Source: Gamarada debralockiae (lineage: Eukaryota > Ascomycota > Leotiomycetes > Helotiales > Hyphodiscaceae). From it: a stretch of DNA of 52,959 nucleotides. The notes below the pieces were generated by a model. It was given only the letters and a program-made list of their open reading frames with translations. It made no database searches and was not told the DNA's origin. This document shows positions 32,400-44,920 of this stretch, piece after piece. The first letter of the stretch is position 1. The number at the start of each line of letters is the position of its first letter. The translations under genes were made by a program, and so were the position numbers. The stretch is taken from the NCBI GenBank assembly GCA_002803225.1, contig NXFV01000331.1:1-52959 (forward strand), in the 5' to 3' direction.

Positions 32400-33150
32400 C
32401 TATCTTCTATTCTTATACCGGAGCTGCCACTTGAAGTAAATATTTTGTGGGAAATACCACGTGGAAGTGCCCATTGATTGTAGCAGGTAACAGACTTCGT
32501 GGGACGGCTTAGTCTGTGATTCTCTTTGTCGCACGCAGTAATAGCTCCAGAAGCTCAGCGTCGCAATTCTCAGTGGCTTGAGCAAACACAGACTCGTGGG
32601 TTGAGGAGTTAGCTTCTATCAACAGCGTTAGGCATGAACTTTTGAACGCATTTAGAGCGTATTTGAGGATTACATACCATATTGCGACAAAGCCTCTATA
32701 ATAGCTAACTGCCTCGCTCTAAGAGCAATCTGAAGCGGTTCATCAAGACTCTCTTAGCGTGCAAGCAGAACCAAAAGCTGTACAAGGTCGTGCCGGCCGA
32801 GTTCCGTAGCTCTTTGTATCAGGCGGCATGGTTCTGCTTGAACTACCGAGTTTCTTATCCTTGAGACCATACCAATGCTCGCTCTGCTAGCGATATTGAT
32901 ATTTCCATCCACGGCTTTGAATCGCCTGGAAAGAGCCTCCGTGACTCCCGGGAGGTCATTGTCTTCGATAGCCCTCAACAAAGTGGCATATAGTTCTTTG
33001 TACGTGTATGTTGAAGGCTTCGGGGCTTTGGTGAAAGCTTTCTTCAACCCTTTGGGCTGTGTTGGAGACTGGGGTTCCTCGATCTTCAGTTGCCCCAAAA
33101 CAGCATCCGCTTTTCTTTCATCGTCTGGAATCGAAAAGGTTGAAATTTAC
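32400..33150 (-). pseudogene. Ankyrin-repeat-type protein remnant with in-frame stops
   Basis: On the minus strand the sequence reads RKADAVLGQLKIEEPQSP, then TYKELYATLLRAIEDNDLPG, HDLVQLLVLLAR, a stop (TAA), ESLDEPLQIALRARQLAIIE and, after a probable intron beginning GTATGT near 32680, NSSTHESVFAQATENCDAEL and ELLLRATKRITD followed by another stop. The repeating LLxAIEDND, LVQLL and AELLELLL pattern matches divergent ankyrin repeats. At least two stops interrupt it and no start was found, so it is a partial pseudogene. Confidence 0.6.
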
Positions 33151-33659
33151 TTTGGAGGCGACAAAGGAGTCAAATCAATGTCCAGCACAACTCCATAATT
33201 CTCTAGCTATTTCTCTCAACCACTTGGTCCGCGGGAAAACAGGCATCTGGCTCATGTTTACGACGCGAGGCTGCAAGCCTTATGCTTGCTGTCACGTGTG
33301 GTGCTCTGATCTCCTCTCGTCGTCTCGACAAAGGAGCTGCCGAAGGATGTGACAGACATAGATATTGATGAAAGACAAAAAGAGCATACAAAGAAAGAAG
33401 TTAAGGTTTGAAAGATTTGGGGATTGGTCCGTGACAGTGCAGCGTGATACTTGTAAGTTCACCTTGCATGACATCCGTTGTCAGCTGCTTCAATTTCTCC
33501 ACGAGGCGCATTTGGCTTGGCCTCGATAAATTGATTGGAGGGACTTTTCCATGTCAATGCTTCTAAATCGCTGTCTGAATGCCGCAATAATTTGAGGTTC
33601 TACGTCGAAGAATTTCGTCTAATCGCCATCTCTGAAAAGAGTTGCCCATAATGAAGTGA

Positions 33660-34625
33660 AGCTGATATCTTAATGATGGTCGCAGACTAATCTCCTTCGT
33701 CCTAACAGCGGGTCTTTCTCTCTTCGTCTGCGGTAGCGTTTAATTCTTTTGCGATCGCCTCCGATATCACAAATGGCGACAATTCTTCGAACCTCTTGTC
33801 ATAAGCCTAAGTGGCCAGCAAATCGTCCGAGGCCTCTCCATGCCGATCGCCACATTGTACTGTACACCTCAGCGGCTTGGACTATCGATGGTTACCGCTA
33901 CGACATAATCTGGTACTTGATCTTTATGACTATAGTCTCACACCTCTCAGCGGTAGCTGTTCTCCACAAACGGTCAAGTGGCCCTTGCTATGTTTCAGTT
34001 TGGGCTGGTTTTCGCCCAGATATTCTTTGCTAGTCTCGTTTTCAGCGCTCGACTGATGGCGTCCTTCCAACCGGCATTCCAAGCCCGAGTATAGTAAGAA
34101 CACGACTCTTGTTCTTTCAGCTGTTTGTTTCTAACCATCAGATTCACATTCCTACCCGGCGTTGAGAACATGCCAACCTCGGCTCACAAGGATGTCGCAG
34201 CCTTTTCATCCTACATAATTATCACTGGCTTCTATGGCATATCTATCATATACGGCTTTTTCTATGTCTTGACGCACTTCTCCAGACCCGGGGCGAGCCA
34301 GGAAGTGAAACGACAGGAAGAAAGAGCGCGACGAGGGACACGGTTCTGGTGGCTTGGCATCACTCGAGGAATGGCTCTGCTCGTTGCCTGGATTATATGG
34401 GCTTGGCTTGTGGTTAAATGTACCAGTTCGGAGAGTGGATGAATAAAAGTGGCTGGATGTCGCCGCAGAGTTTACAAGATAATGGCTGGACATTTGGGCA
34501 GTTCCTTTCACTTTGGCTCTTGGGTGCCGCGCCACTGTCTTTGATAAATGCTTACAGTGGCGAGTCGTCCACTCATTTCCAGCAATCCAGAAAACTGACA
34601 ACCTTGCAGGATTCGTGCTGAACCG
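33660..34625 (+). pseudogene. Multi-span membrane protein remnant (frameshifted)
   Basis: Successive frames encode hydrophobic segments in the same order as a common fungal membrane-protein family of unknown function: SFVLTAGLSLFVCG, then FEPLVISLSGQQIVRGLSM, TIDGYRYDIIWYLIFMTIVS, FQFGLVFAQIFFASLVFSAR, YIIITGFYGISIIYGFFYVL, ITRGMALLVAWIIWAWLVV and GWTFGQFLSLWLLGAAPLSL. These lie in different reading frames, and the one clear intron (GTAAGA near 34096 to CAG near 34141) does not explain all shifts. I count at least three frame changes. It therefore looks like a recent pseudogene, though sequencing errors would give the same picture. Confidence 0.6.
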
Positions 34626-35470
34626 AGTCGAGGAAAGACGAGCCGGAGTCGATCCGGATTTTATCCCTCGCTGCGATACATTGAAGGCGAGCCTGAGATG
34701 CAGAATTTGATGAGATAAATAATTAATAGCCCAGATATGTCACTGATCCAAGAATGGCCCACTCGGCCTGTATCCTTGATCTTTATTCAAATATCTTTGC
34801 CATAGCTATGAAGACCATCCTGCTGGAGGATAAAAATACTTCTCCACTTTTTACATCGCGATGGAATGGACGGCTACTATATCTGAACCCCATGTCAACT
34901 ACTCTTCAATTTCTGCACTGAATAACGTACTGTATCTTAAATTGCCTTAACATGTTCTATTTCAACTGATCCTTTGCAGTGGAGGTTGACGAAACCCCTT
35001 TTCCATTGCGCTCGCTTGCTGTAGAGTGCCCACCTATTTTTGTGGGGCGAGTTCGCCGCTTACTTCTGTAAAATACGGGTCCCTTGTTTCCTTCCCGTCT
35101 CGTTCGCCTTGATCCGACATTCCATTAATAGTGCAGCATCCCCAGAGATGTTTACCCCGGATTTTGATCAGTGAGTAGATTCGGCCATAGATGGAAGGTA
35201 CAATCTCGCTTACAACTGATGAAGTAGGAAGGTAACACCGCGAAGCCCGAATGACCAGGTTAAGCACGAGCGCGACAGGGCTTTAAAATTTCTTTTCTTC
35301 TGCCGTCTTTCGTTGCGCATGACTTTGTCACATGTCAGGGAGTTTGGGTTCACTTAAGTAATGTAACCCCTTTGCAACAGTGTTTTATTGCCCAACACTT
35401 CCTCCGGCTTAGCATAAGAGGTCCCTCGAGATCCAAGCTGTAAAACATCATCTACATCACAGTTATTATT
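34626..35470. other. Promoter region of the GH5 gene, no other gene seen
   Basis: Only short frames occur. The last 100 bp before the ATG at 35471 hold a plausible fungal leader. No repeats were noticed. Confidence 0.45.
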
Positions 35471-36947
35471 ATGCATTACTCAAAGGTCTCTAGGGTGCTC
35501 TTAGGCCTTCTTTCTCTCACTTCTTTCTCGATACAACGATCTCTACAGCCACTACCTCTATCAAGCAGCGATCGATGGATTGTCGATGCGAATGGCAATC
35601 ACGTGCCACTCGTGGGAATTAACTGGCCTGGCGCAGCAGACACAATGCTTCCAGAAGGATTAGGTCATCAATCCATAGCGAACATTGTGGAGAAGATCTC
35701 TCAAACTGGTTTCAATGTGGTTCGACTTACCTTTGCGATTGAAATGGTTGATGACATTCTGGACAACGGAGGAGATGTTACGCTGAACAAGACATTGACG
35801 ACGGCCTTGGGGCAGGAAAATGGAACTGTTATATTGGAGAATATACTCAGCAACAACCCACAATTTACAGCAGACACGACAAGATTGCAAGTACGCTCGA
35901 TTTCTTCCACCTAAGCATTACTATGGAAGAATTATATAATAACTAATTCCACAGGTTTTTGACGCTGTGGCTGCAGAGCTTGCTGCACAAAACATCTATC
36001 TCCACCTGGATAATCATGTCTCAAAGGCCATGTGGTGTTGTAGTTTGACTGACGGGAATTCGTGGTTCGGCGACACTTATTTCGACACTACCAAATGGAC
36101 CCGGGGTCTCTCGTATATGGCCACGCATGTTAGTAATTCCCATATTGTCAAGACAATGTCTTCGTCTCTCATTTCAATTCACTAACTCAGCCAAACCTGT
36201 CCTCAGGGAAAAGCAAACTGGCCCACTTTCAGCAGCGTAGGTCTCCGCAACGAGCTTCGCCTTCCCTTAACAGGAGTATCGACTCTCAAGACGTACACAT
36301 GGAGCACCTGGAAACAATATATGACAGCAGCGGCGTCAGCAGTCCATGCCGCCAATCCTGATGTCTTAATTTTCTTCTCTGGCCTGGACTCGGATTTTAA
36401 TATTGAACCCGCCGTGGGAGGATCCACTCTTCTTGATCCTGGATTCACCTTTGATGTGGCATCGTATGAATGGGCGAACAAATTGGTCTTCGAAATGCAT
36501 GAATATGACGAAGGCATATCGAATGTTTGCTTTATTTATCAAGACACATTGCTCTCTTTCGGTGCGGATGCTACGACAAAGAGTGGGTCAGGCTCAAATC
36601 GGGCTCCTTTGGTGATTTCTGAATGGGGACATGATGAGACAGATGCAAGTGGAGCGTATAACAGCGCTTATAGCACCTGTCTAGCCAGCTTCATGGAGAA
36701 TAGACAACTTGGTTGGATGTTGTGGGTTCTTGCTGGGAGTTATTATATTAGGGAGGGGATTCAAGACTATGATGAGACGTACGGTGAGCATCTGCCACGT
36801 CCCATTTTATTAAAATTAATGTTTGGTTGAGGTGCTGACTTCTAGATAGGTCTCTTGGATCACACGTGGAGTGGTTTTCGAGGTGTTGAATCTCTTGCAG
36901 CTCTACAGAAGCTGATTCAGGCAACCTACTCTGCGTATGGTCAATAG
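35471..36947 (+). CDS. Secreted GH5-type glycoside hydrolase (endoglucanase-like)
   Basis: Exons 35471-35890, 35955-36128, 36207-36783 and 36850-36947 join in phase through introns of 64, 78 and 66 nt, giving 422 residues. The N-terminus is a signal peptide (MHYSKVSRVLLGLLSLTSFS). GH5 features in order: WIVDANGNHVPLVGINWPG, FNVVRLTFAIEM, YLHLDNHVSKAMWCC, the acid/base motif GLRNELR (Glu at about residue 214), LVFEMHEYD, and the nucleophile motif LVISEWG (Glu at about residue 337). Near the end LGWMLWVLAGSYYIREG fits the last strand of the (beta/alpha)8 barrel. The enzyme should cleave beta-linked glucans or related plant cell wall polysaccharides outside the cell; exact substrate and GH5 subfamily are not determined. 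Confidence 0.93.
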
Positions 36948-37012
36948 AGTTTCACTTATTCTACAATTAGCTACAACTAATCATAATTCCCATACACCTT
37001 TCATGTTTTTCA

Positions 37013-38170
37013 ATCATCTTGCTTGTATCTCAATCCGTTTTGCGCCCGTATCGAGTCCATCAGCTTCATCATCCTCAAGCTCTCCTCTAACGGCATCCTA
37101 TCATTCTCCTTCCTCCCATTTCTCAAGTCCGCCGCAATCGCATCTGCCTCGAAATAAAAGCCCCATCCAGGTGTCTCAAACTCGATTCGCTATTCGTCTT
37201 CGCCCTTCAACTTCACCGCCAAGAACCTGGTTTACTTGCGGCAACACCTCCAACTACAACACTCCCTTTGTCCCCCTCAACGCGACAGAACTCCGTTGCA
37301 GTCTTGTGGCGCATCGATGCCGTACAGATAGTCTGCGCGTTTAGCTCTTTGTAGTTGAGGATGATGCTTGTCATCTCATCAGCACCTCCGCTGAAGCTCA
37401 TTGACGATGCTACTTTCGGAATCGAGTCACGAGAGTTGTCGGGGTGCTGGTCGAGAATGATTGATGCCCAAGTCAGGGTGTAGATTCCGATGTCGAGGAG
37501 TGCTCCAGCACCGAGAGAAGGATGCACTTCTGAATGAAACTGAGAGAGAAGAAATTGGCATGTCCATACCGAAATCGACGAAGACCCGACTTATATTTCC
37601 TATGGCTCTATCAACGTGGGAAGATTTTTTGAAGGATATTGGTAATTGGGAAGAAACGTGTTCAGACAGCTTGGCATCGTTGTTAGTCGGGTGCTAAACG
37701 AATCACACAACTTTACCTTCCATGAGAAATACCCCCTTCCCTTTCGCAGCTTTGACGAGCATTTCGGTCTCTTTAGCATTGATAGTCATTGGCTTTTCGC
37801 ACAGCACATTCTTGCCAGCATTGATGGCATCGAGTGCATTCTGTGAATGGCACGAATGCGGAGTGCTGACGTAGACTATCTCCACATTTGGATCGTTGTA
37901 GACGTCGGCATACGACAAATAGATACTGTGTTTGATGAAGGTGCGTGTTTCGCGATGAACGCGGAGCCTTTCTCTTTGGAAGACAAACTCACAGCCTGGA
38001 TGATATGCTTTGTTGCGTCTGGACGATTCAGCGTCAAGTCTGAAACGAGCCAGGAGGAAATAAAGGCCACATCCTGCAATCATTAGTATGAGACGTCCTC
38101 CTTGGAGAAATGCTTACCAACGATGTCCTAACGAAGGCTTGGAAGACTTAATGAATCGACCATTCTTATT
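37013..38170 (-). pseudogene. Gfo/Idh/MocA oxidoreductase (dihydrodiol dehydrogenase-like), multiply disrupted
   Basis: Minus-strand fragments cover nearly the whole family length: a start MVDSLSLPSLR at about 38163 followed by TAG where Trp is expected, an intron with GTAAGC, then ISSWLVSDL, SSKEKGSAFIAKHAPSSNTV, YNDPNVEIVYVSTPHSCHSQ, AGKNVLCEKPMTINAKETEM (the conserved EKP motif), GVFLMEG, RVFVDFGMDMPISS, LGAGALLDIGIYTLTW, FYFEADAIAADLRNGR and MPLEESLRMMKLMDSIRAQN, ending at 37013. The pieces lie in different frames with at least three frameshifts and two nonsense codons. The family reduces or oxidises sugars and diols using NAD(P). This copy is dead. Confidence 0.88.
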
Positions 38171-38469
38171 TAACAACCGGAGAAAAATTTCAGGACAAGA
38201 ATTGAATATGAATGTAAATGACGGATCAAGAAGCTTTCATTGTTTCTGAAAGTGGGAGCTTTGCGGGGAGCGGCGCAATTAGGCTGTCAATGCCCCGCAC
38301 TCCTTCCCCGATACTCCCCTGACACTAAGCCACGTCTTACTTGCACATTGTCTCACTTTCCACTCCCAATAACTCAAAGTGGTCTCATCATACGTACATG
38401 TTGTGATTCCACCTAATAATCTATGATGTTGAATCTGACTTGACTTAATTACAGTGCCGTCCGACGGAT

Positions 38470-38860
38470 CTAATCACTTGCCATTTGAAAGCCGTTCGTT
38501 GCGTCGACATATGTCCCGTTAGTCAAGATCATCTTAAAAATGTCCAGCTCCTCTCGTGCGTCCGCAGCAGTTGTCTTAACTGGCTTGCCCTGAGTTACAA
38601 TTTCATACAGCTCCTTCATCTCCAACGTATATGCCTCCTAGTAAGTCTTTCGCACGGTGGTCTCCTTGAAGGCTCCGTCGATATTTTCCTGAAGGCAAAT
38701 AGTGGTTGGAAGGCCTTTGACGTAAGGGGAGTCGTACTGTACTCGGACGGCCATATATTTCGATATGTGCGTCAAATCTAGGAATATTATCGAGGCCACA
38801 CTCGTACGATACCACGAAGCCAGGATATTAGAAGAGAACGCTTTGAAATTAATCGGTGAG
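38470..38860 (-). pseudogene. C-terminal fragment of a second Gfo/Idh/MocA oxidoreductase
   Basis: The minus strand encodes PRFDAHIEIYGRPSTVR, then after a frame change VQYDSPYVKGLPTTI, GAFKETTVRKTY, an in-frame TAG, and EAYTLEMKELYEIVTQGKPV and DAREELDIFKMI, ending at a TAG at 38470-38472. This is the C-terminal domain of a Gfo/Idh/MocA protein different from the pseudogene just to the left, judging from its sequence. The N-terminal NAD-binding half is absent; the intact monooxygenase gene begins its 3' end at 38987. Confidence 0.8.
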
Positions 38861-38986
38861 TTTTGTGATAGAATTGTATCACAGAATATACTTGCGGGGT
38901 GTAGAAAGTGACAGCTAGTGCGCTTTCCCGGAAAATTACTCCCTTTTCTTTTGCAAAACCCCAACCAATCCAGTCACTGCAGAACC

Positions 38987-41632
38987 TCACTTGAAAGACG
39001 TGCGGGCCATTTTAAGCTCTCTCCAGTACCAAAAGCCGACAAGAGACGCCCCAGGACCAAAACATATAGTAGCCAAGACGATGGCGGCGATAGCCTTCCC
39101 AAGTTCAACATTCGTCCTTCCTAGACGCTTAAGGTCCCAAACACCAAGACAGCACCACAATAGCGATGCTGTCCAGCAAGTCCAGAAATCGGCCTGCCAT
39201 AGACTGCAAAGTCCTTCCACCATCGAAAGTTTTTTTGTCCTAGAACTCGATACGAAAACGTTGACGAAAGAATGCTCTGTGCTCTGATAAATGGTGAAGA
39301 CCGTGCCAAAATGAAGCAGAGTTAGAAGGGCAAATGTGGACACATAGATGCGTTTTAGGTAGCGCATATCGGGCAATGGAGCACCTGCTTTTGGAGTGCT
39401 GTGCTTCTGCGGATATTTCTTTGCATACACCGTTGAAAACATCCAGAGCAGGATATTGACATATATTGGGGCAGGTTGCCAGAAAGCGATCATCGCCTGC
39501 GTGGTATTGGAGTCCGAGTAAGGCAGGAACATCAAGATCGTCGGTAACAAGTAACCGAGGAGGAGTGCTGGTAAGAGGGATTTGGCCAAAGGCGTCGGAA
39601 CCTGTCGAGACAAAGGCCACCAGTAGGTGTCATCTTTCGAGGTTAGAAGATAGGCCGCGTAGTAAAGTGGCCCCGCGACGGCTATGCCCAGCATCTGATA
39701 CGCAAACGTCCAGATGCTAGTGCTAATGAGGCAAGTGTTAGTTACATAAGCTGAAAGGAAGAGGAACATGCGAGGCGTACAAGCTGATGAGTGTCAAAGC
39801 ATTGCGTTTCCTGCCAGCTTCCACTGACCACACCACAACTATGGCGAAGAACGAAGTCAGAAAATAGAACTGCATGATCCGAAGTCCTTGGTCCCAGCCT
39901 GCGATGCCAGGCATAAATGCAGACACCATCAAAGCAAGCGTCTGATCAATGGGAGGGATGCCAGTGTATATTTTTCTCAAAGACGCGCCGTTGTCTCCAA
40001 ACATTGAGTTCTTCGTCGTGGAGCTCAAGTGATCAGATAATCCGAGGCCTGCAGTCCTAACGTGCATACCCCAGTATCCGATCAAGGATAGTGCAACGAA
40101 AACAGCAGCTACAAGCCATCCGCACCAACCCCTATTGTATGTTTCGCTCTCGAGCTCGTTATTATAGGGAATGAGACGCGGGCGCACGGGTAACTTGACC
40201 ATATCCAGCATTTTACCCTGAGGAACGTTCCGCGAACAATTAAATAGGACGTTGTCAGTATCCGTCAGAGGCAACAGCTTTAACGCGAGAAACTTGTGGA
40301 ATGGGGTATCCAAAGCTTCAACCCGCTGATGCTCATGGGAGTCCATAATAAGCTTCTGCACTCTTGCGTAGCGTGTGTTTTGGACCTCATCAAAGATTGA
40401 TGAAATTTGGGCTCCACTCAGGGAGGCAGATGGCGATTCACCAAGATGCTTCATCAAACTGTTAACCAGGACTGCACCTGTTTCAATTGCTGCATTGCCG
40501 CCATGGCCATCAATGGGTTCAAACTGAGCCTAGTCAGCCCTATCACACGTTGATCTCAGTGGACGAACAACAGACCTTGTGTGCGGCATCACCAATGGTG
40601 ATAATTCGGTCAAAATGCCATTTCTTATAGGTGTATTCGGCAAGTGATGTGATATTTGACGAGATTCTCCTTTCTACAATATCGCCAAACGTCAGTCCTG
40701 GCATTATAGGATCGTTCTGCCGCTCCTTGATCTTTGCAGCTTCGTCTTTCTTTGTGTATTGAGGGATACTTTCTCCATACACGCGTTGCTTCCCGACTCG
40801 AAAAAAGTGGAACCAAAAGACTCGGTCATGGAGCCCCCCTAATATCAAATACGAATTGTGGGCACGGAACACGGAGGTGAGAGAACCAGCCTTGATACCG
40901 GGGCAAGGAGAGGAAATTCCGAAGATGCAGCCGTAGTCGCAAGGCACCTCTAGAAAACTGTTAATTGCCAATTTCTCGTGCAGGAATTCCAAGGAAATAC
41001 AACTTACGACTCTCCTCGTTGGTACTAATGTGTCCCCTAGACACATCATTCGCAATTCTGCGCATCTCTTGTCTGACGATGCTATGGACGCCATCGGCGC
41101 CGACGAGGATGTCCCCAGTATAGACAGAGCCATCCTTGGTCTTCACTTCAATACCATCGTTCTTTACATTAATCCTCGAGACACGCTTTTCTGTCAAGAC
41201 CTTAGACTTATCCTCAAGATGGTCGTAGAAGACTTGCAGCACCATCTGGCGGTCCAGAAAAAGCATCGGATATCCATGTCTATGATCACATTAATTCGAT
41301 TCAAAACAGAGACCAGCCCCCTGGGTTTACCGTTCAATAAAGGAATGGGCAACGCCTTCGTGCTCGATCAGCAATTCTCCTTTATCGTTTCGGAAGAAAA
41401 AGTGATCAATAGGAGAGACAAGCTTTCGAATATCTTCGTACATGCCAAGTTGGTCGAGGATACGTGTGCCGTGCGGCAACAGGCCTATGCTCGCTCCGAC
41501 CTGGGGAGCTATTTCTGGGTATGCCTCGAGAAGAATATAGTCCACGCCATTTTTCTGGAGCATGTTGGCCAACGATAAGCCAGCGATGCCACCGCCAGCA
41601 ATAATCACCTTGAATGACTTGTTGGTAGACAT
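38987..41632 (-). CDS. FAD-dependent monooxygenase fused to a multi-span membrane domain
   Basis: Minus-strand exons 41632-41331, 41279-41008, 40949-40576, 40523-39781 and 39722-38987, joined by introns of 51-58 nt, keep phase and give 808 residues. The N-terminal half is a PaxM-like group A flavoprotein monooxygenase: FAD dinucleotide motif VIIAGGGIAGLSLA, GASIGLLPHGTRILDQLG, the DG motif VGADGVHSIVR, and the second FAD motif GDAAHKFEPIDGHGGN. From about residue 440 to the end the protein is rich in hydrophobic spans (GWLVAAVFVALSLIGYWGM; FYFLTSFFAIVVVWSVE; LLPALLLGYLLPTILMFL; AIAAIVLATICFG) with a conserved-looking GIPPIDQTLALMVSAFMPG. Such two-part proteins occur in fungal secondary metabolism loci; the role of the membrane part is not known to me. 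No terpene synthase or PKS is seen nearby. Confidence 0.9.
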
Positions 41633-44600
41633 GCTGCGAAATTCGGGTTTCACGCCCACGAAGGGTAAGATCGTGATCCAGAGTCTGATGAACGTGATGG
41701 TACGATAAGCTGTTGTGGCCTGGATGAGTCAAGGGAAGAGGTGGCGATTGCTGGTAGGTGGTTATTTTACATTACAGTTTAATGGAACATTTCAGGATGG
41801 CCTTGAAATACATACTCGGGAAGCTCGGTGGGGATGACAGTGAGCGGTAAGGTGAAATCTGTGTTGTTGCTCAATCAGGATATAATTGAGTGTCGATCAT
41901 CTCGTGAAGACATGCTTCCCATTGGCCATCGCCTCCGGGTCTTCCCTTCTGAATAGAGGCTAAGAACAAGGCGAACCAATAATCTAATTATATTCTGCGC
42001 GAGACATCTTTGCCAAGCTTGCCAAGTTGACTCGACTTCGATAGGGTAGCATTGCCATCTTCAAAGCTTCATACTTCGTTATCTCACACTGTACTCTAGC
42101 GAGCTCAAGATCTCCGAATCTTCATCTCTCAACCCTGTTCCAATATTGATGATTAGAAAGAAAAACGACGACAACTAACTAAACGACAGTGATAGAAAAC
42201 CCCTTCAGATCTCAAGCATATTTATCAACATGAACAACACACACTACTAAGGCCCGTATTCACTCAGCGATGTGGTTCTCGCTGGAGCTTTGATTCAGAC
42301 CTAGGAACAACAAGATATCCATCATACCTTAACAAAGGTAGCAACACTGCTTTGTGTCTTTGTATGCTTTTGAGTCGAGTTCTGGGGCGGAATCCTGGCC
42401 ATGTTTTACATGCGACCAAACAAGCCTGGATACTCTAGCTTCAAAACTCCTGCGTCTCGAAAGATAATAGCCAGGTCGATCATTCCTTTGCTGCATGAGT
42501 AGAATGCTTGCTGCGGTCATGAGCTGTGAAGTTCTCGATAAAGAACGCTAAAGAAATTGTGTAAAGTGAAACCATGAGAGGAAAAAGATTAATACTTCCT
42601 TTTCCAACAAAACATTACTGTTGCTTCCTGACTCAAAATCTATGCCATCGAGTACTCGGTAGCGTGGCCAAAGGATCCTCACTCGCGGTTTTGAGTCAGT
42701 CTTTAGTATAAAGGGAGGTACCAAGCAAGAAGCCCAAAAAATCATCGCAAAACTGAACATAACTGGCTTCTTCCCTTGTGTGGAGTGGTTCTCCATCATA
42801 GTCTTCGTAATACTACGGCTTGTGTTCTGTAGGACGGGTAGACTGTTACGCCCATCCATTCCGCTCGGTTTTCTCTTACCTTCATATAACTCATGACACC
42901 CCATTTCTATCTATCAAGGATCGAGAAGAAGAAAATTTAAGGCTGTGAAAAAGCCAACAACAACATCCTCGGACCCTTTCCGAAATCCACCGATTCTTCG
43001 TCCAGTGCTTCCCCAACCTGCGAAGTCCGCAGCCACTCGAAAGCATAAGACTTCATATGCAATTTTGAAACTCCCAACGTTTCATTGCTCCCTCCCATCT
43101 GCTTGTCTAGGTTCCTCAATTTCTCTATCGCCCGCAAATTCGAAAACTGTGAACTGGTATAATATATCGCCGAATTCTGCGCGTCCCTCACATAATAATT
43201 GCGTTCCTGTCGATGATTGGATTTTCGATGCGGCCTTGATTTACGAGAAAGGAATGAGAAAATGAGTACCGAGTTCTCACTCATGGTTTTTGTTCTACCT
43301 TCGAGTTTCAATTCCATCATCCTCAACCTTCACCATTGCAAGAACAAACGGGAAGCAGAGTGAACGGATGCGCTGCTCACTGGCTACAGGCACTCCTCGA
43401 CCAGAGTCAGGGTCTTATTAAAACAGCTAGACCTTCGCCATCAAGGTTCCCCCTCCACAGTGGGCGACGACTCGCCGTGTTATTTTTCGCCACGGTCCGC
43501 CACACCGTACATATTCTGGGGTCGCTTCCAGTCTAGCTTTCCTTCGAGCATGCCCAGCTTCCTCGCCTTCATGCTGTGACGAAGACGTACGTGGAATTCG
43601 TACCTCGACATCGACGATGAGAATAACGATTATACGATAATTAAATTGATACCGATATTCCAAAATGCCACGAAAGTTCAACTTCTCAAAAAGAAAGCGA
43701 CTGGAAAGCGAAATCTTTCTCTTCTCCAATCCGCCAAGTGACAACGGCAAGGAGATAGAAACAGGATTGGAGGGGGAGAAGCTTCATGGCCAGGATTTAC
43801 CACTGTTACGTTGTTTTGTACTAGGTAGGTCGGGAAGGATGATTTTATAGTGCGGCTGTCAAGTGTCGACGGACGGGAAAGGTGAGTTGTGAGCGGGTAC
43901 GGGCTGGTTGAGAGGGAGAGAAGAAGGATGTTTCATGCAACCTAATTTATACCGAGGATTCAAGAGACGCTTATCACAAAACTCAAAAACCCAATAAAAA
44001 TTCGAGCCGAGCATAAGTCAAAGAGCTGCGGGACTTCCAGCTCGCTGACCTGACTCGCTCATCAGCAGCACGTCCAGCAGTAGGATAAAAGAGCCCTGCT
44101 CCAAAGTCTCCAAAGCAACACGCACCTGACATTGAGGTGGTTAGCTTTAGGGACCACCGGGACCAACGAATGTCATAGTCCGACTTTGTATCAAGGCCAT
44201 TAATGATCCCCCTTTATCCAATCCACAAATTCACCCGGATATTTGTGCAATACTCCCAAGTCGAAAACTTCAATGACTTGCTTCCTCAATAACGACGACT
44301 AATATAGCTACGACAACGACAAAACGACTTTCGAAGAGAGGAGGCAAACGAGACACAGGTAGCTCTGTTCAAAGGTGAGACTTGATTGGGGACAAGTATC
44401 TCCGCAGTCGTGCAAGTTTTTGGAATCTGTCAAGTGGAAGCTTGGTGACCGATTCCATGCACTTTCTGCACTTCATACTGATGTCTGTAGCTCTCGCGAC
44501 TAATAAGCACGAAAGCGCTTATATTGACCTTCAAGTATGGACTGTGTTGAGAGGCAGCGTTCCAAGCAACCCCACTTGAGGTCTCCCATCTCGCATCACA

Positions 44601-44920
44601 TATCATGCACCGTTGAATGATGAGAAAGATGTATTTACAAATATATTATTATTTCGATTATAGACATTAAACATTCGAAAGATAGCGAACGCGCGTACCA
44701 CATTGCGACCATCCCAATACTCCATCCTCAGCATATTTTACAATCTCCCCAAATCCCCACCTACCTATCATCCAATTTATTCCCATTCTGCAATCCGAGT
44801 TCCGATGCAGTCGTGGTATCATGTCGTTACATCTCCACAAAAACTCTTGTCCTCAACTCGCCTGTTCTCCTTTCTTGACTTCTTCCGCCTCGAACAGATG
44901 TGTGGAGGGGAGCGGATAGC
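41633..44920. other. 3.3-kb gene-poor stretch
   Basis: Frames of 60-130 codons occur on both strands (for example minus 42548-42904 and 42937-43326), but none has a domain, signal peptide or convincing splicing. I see no tRNA, repeat array or transposon ends. It contains the monooxygenase promoter on the left and the 3' flank of the SUR7-like gene on the right. Confidence 0.4.

Noticed and set aside
42329..43326. Several 60-130 codon frames in the 41.6-44.9 kb gap as possible small secreted proteins
   Set aside because: None starts with a credible signal peptide or shows a regular cysteine pattern.
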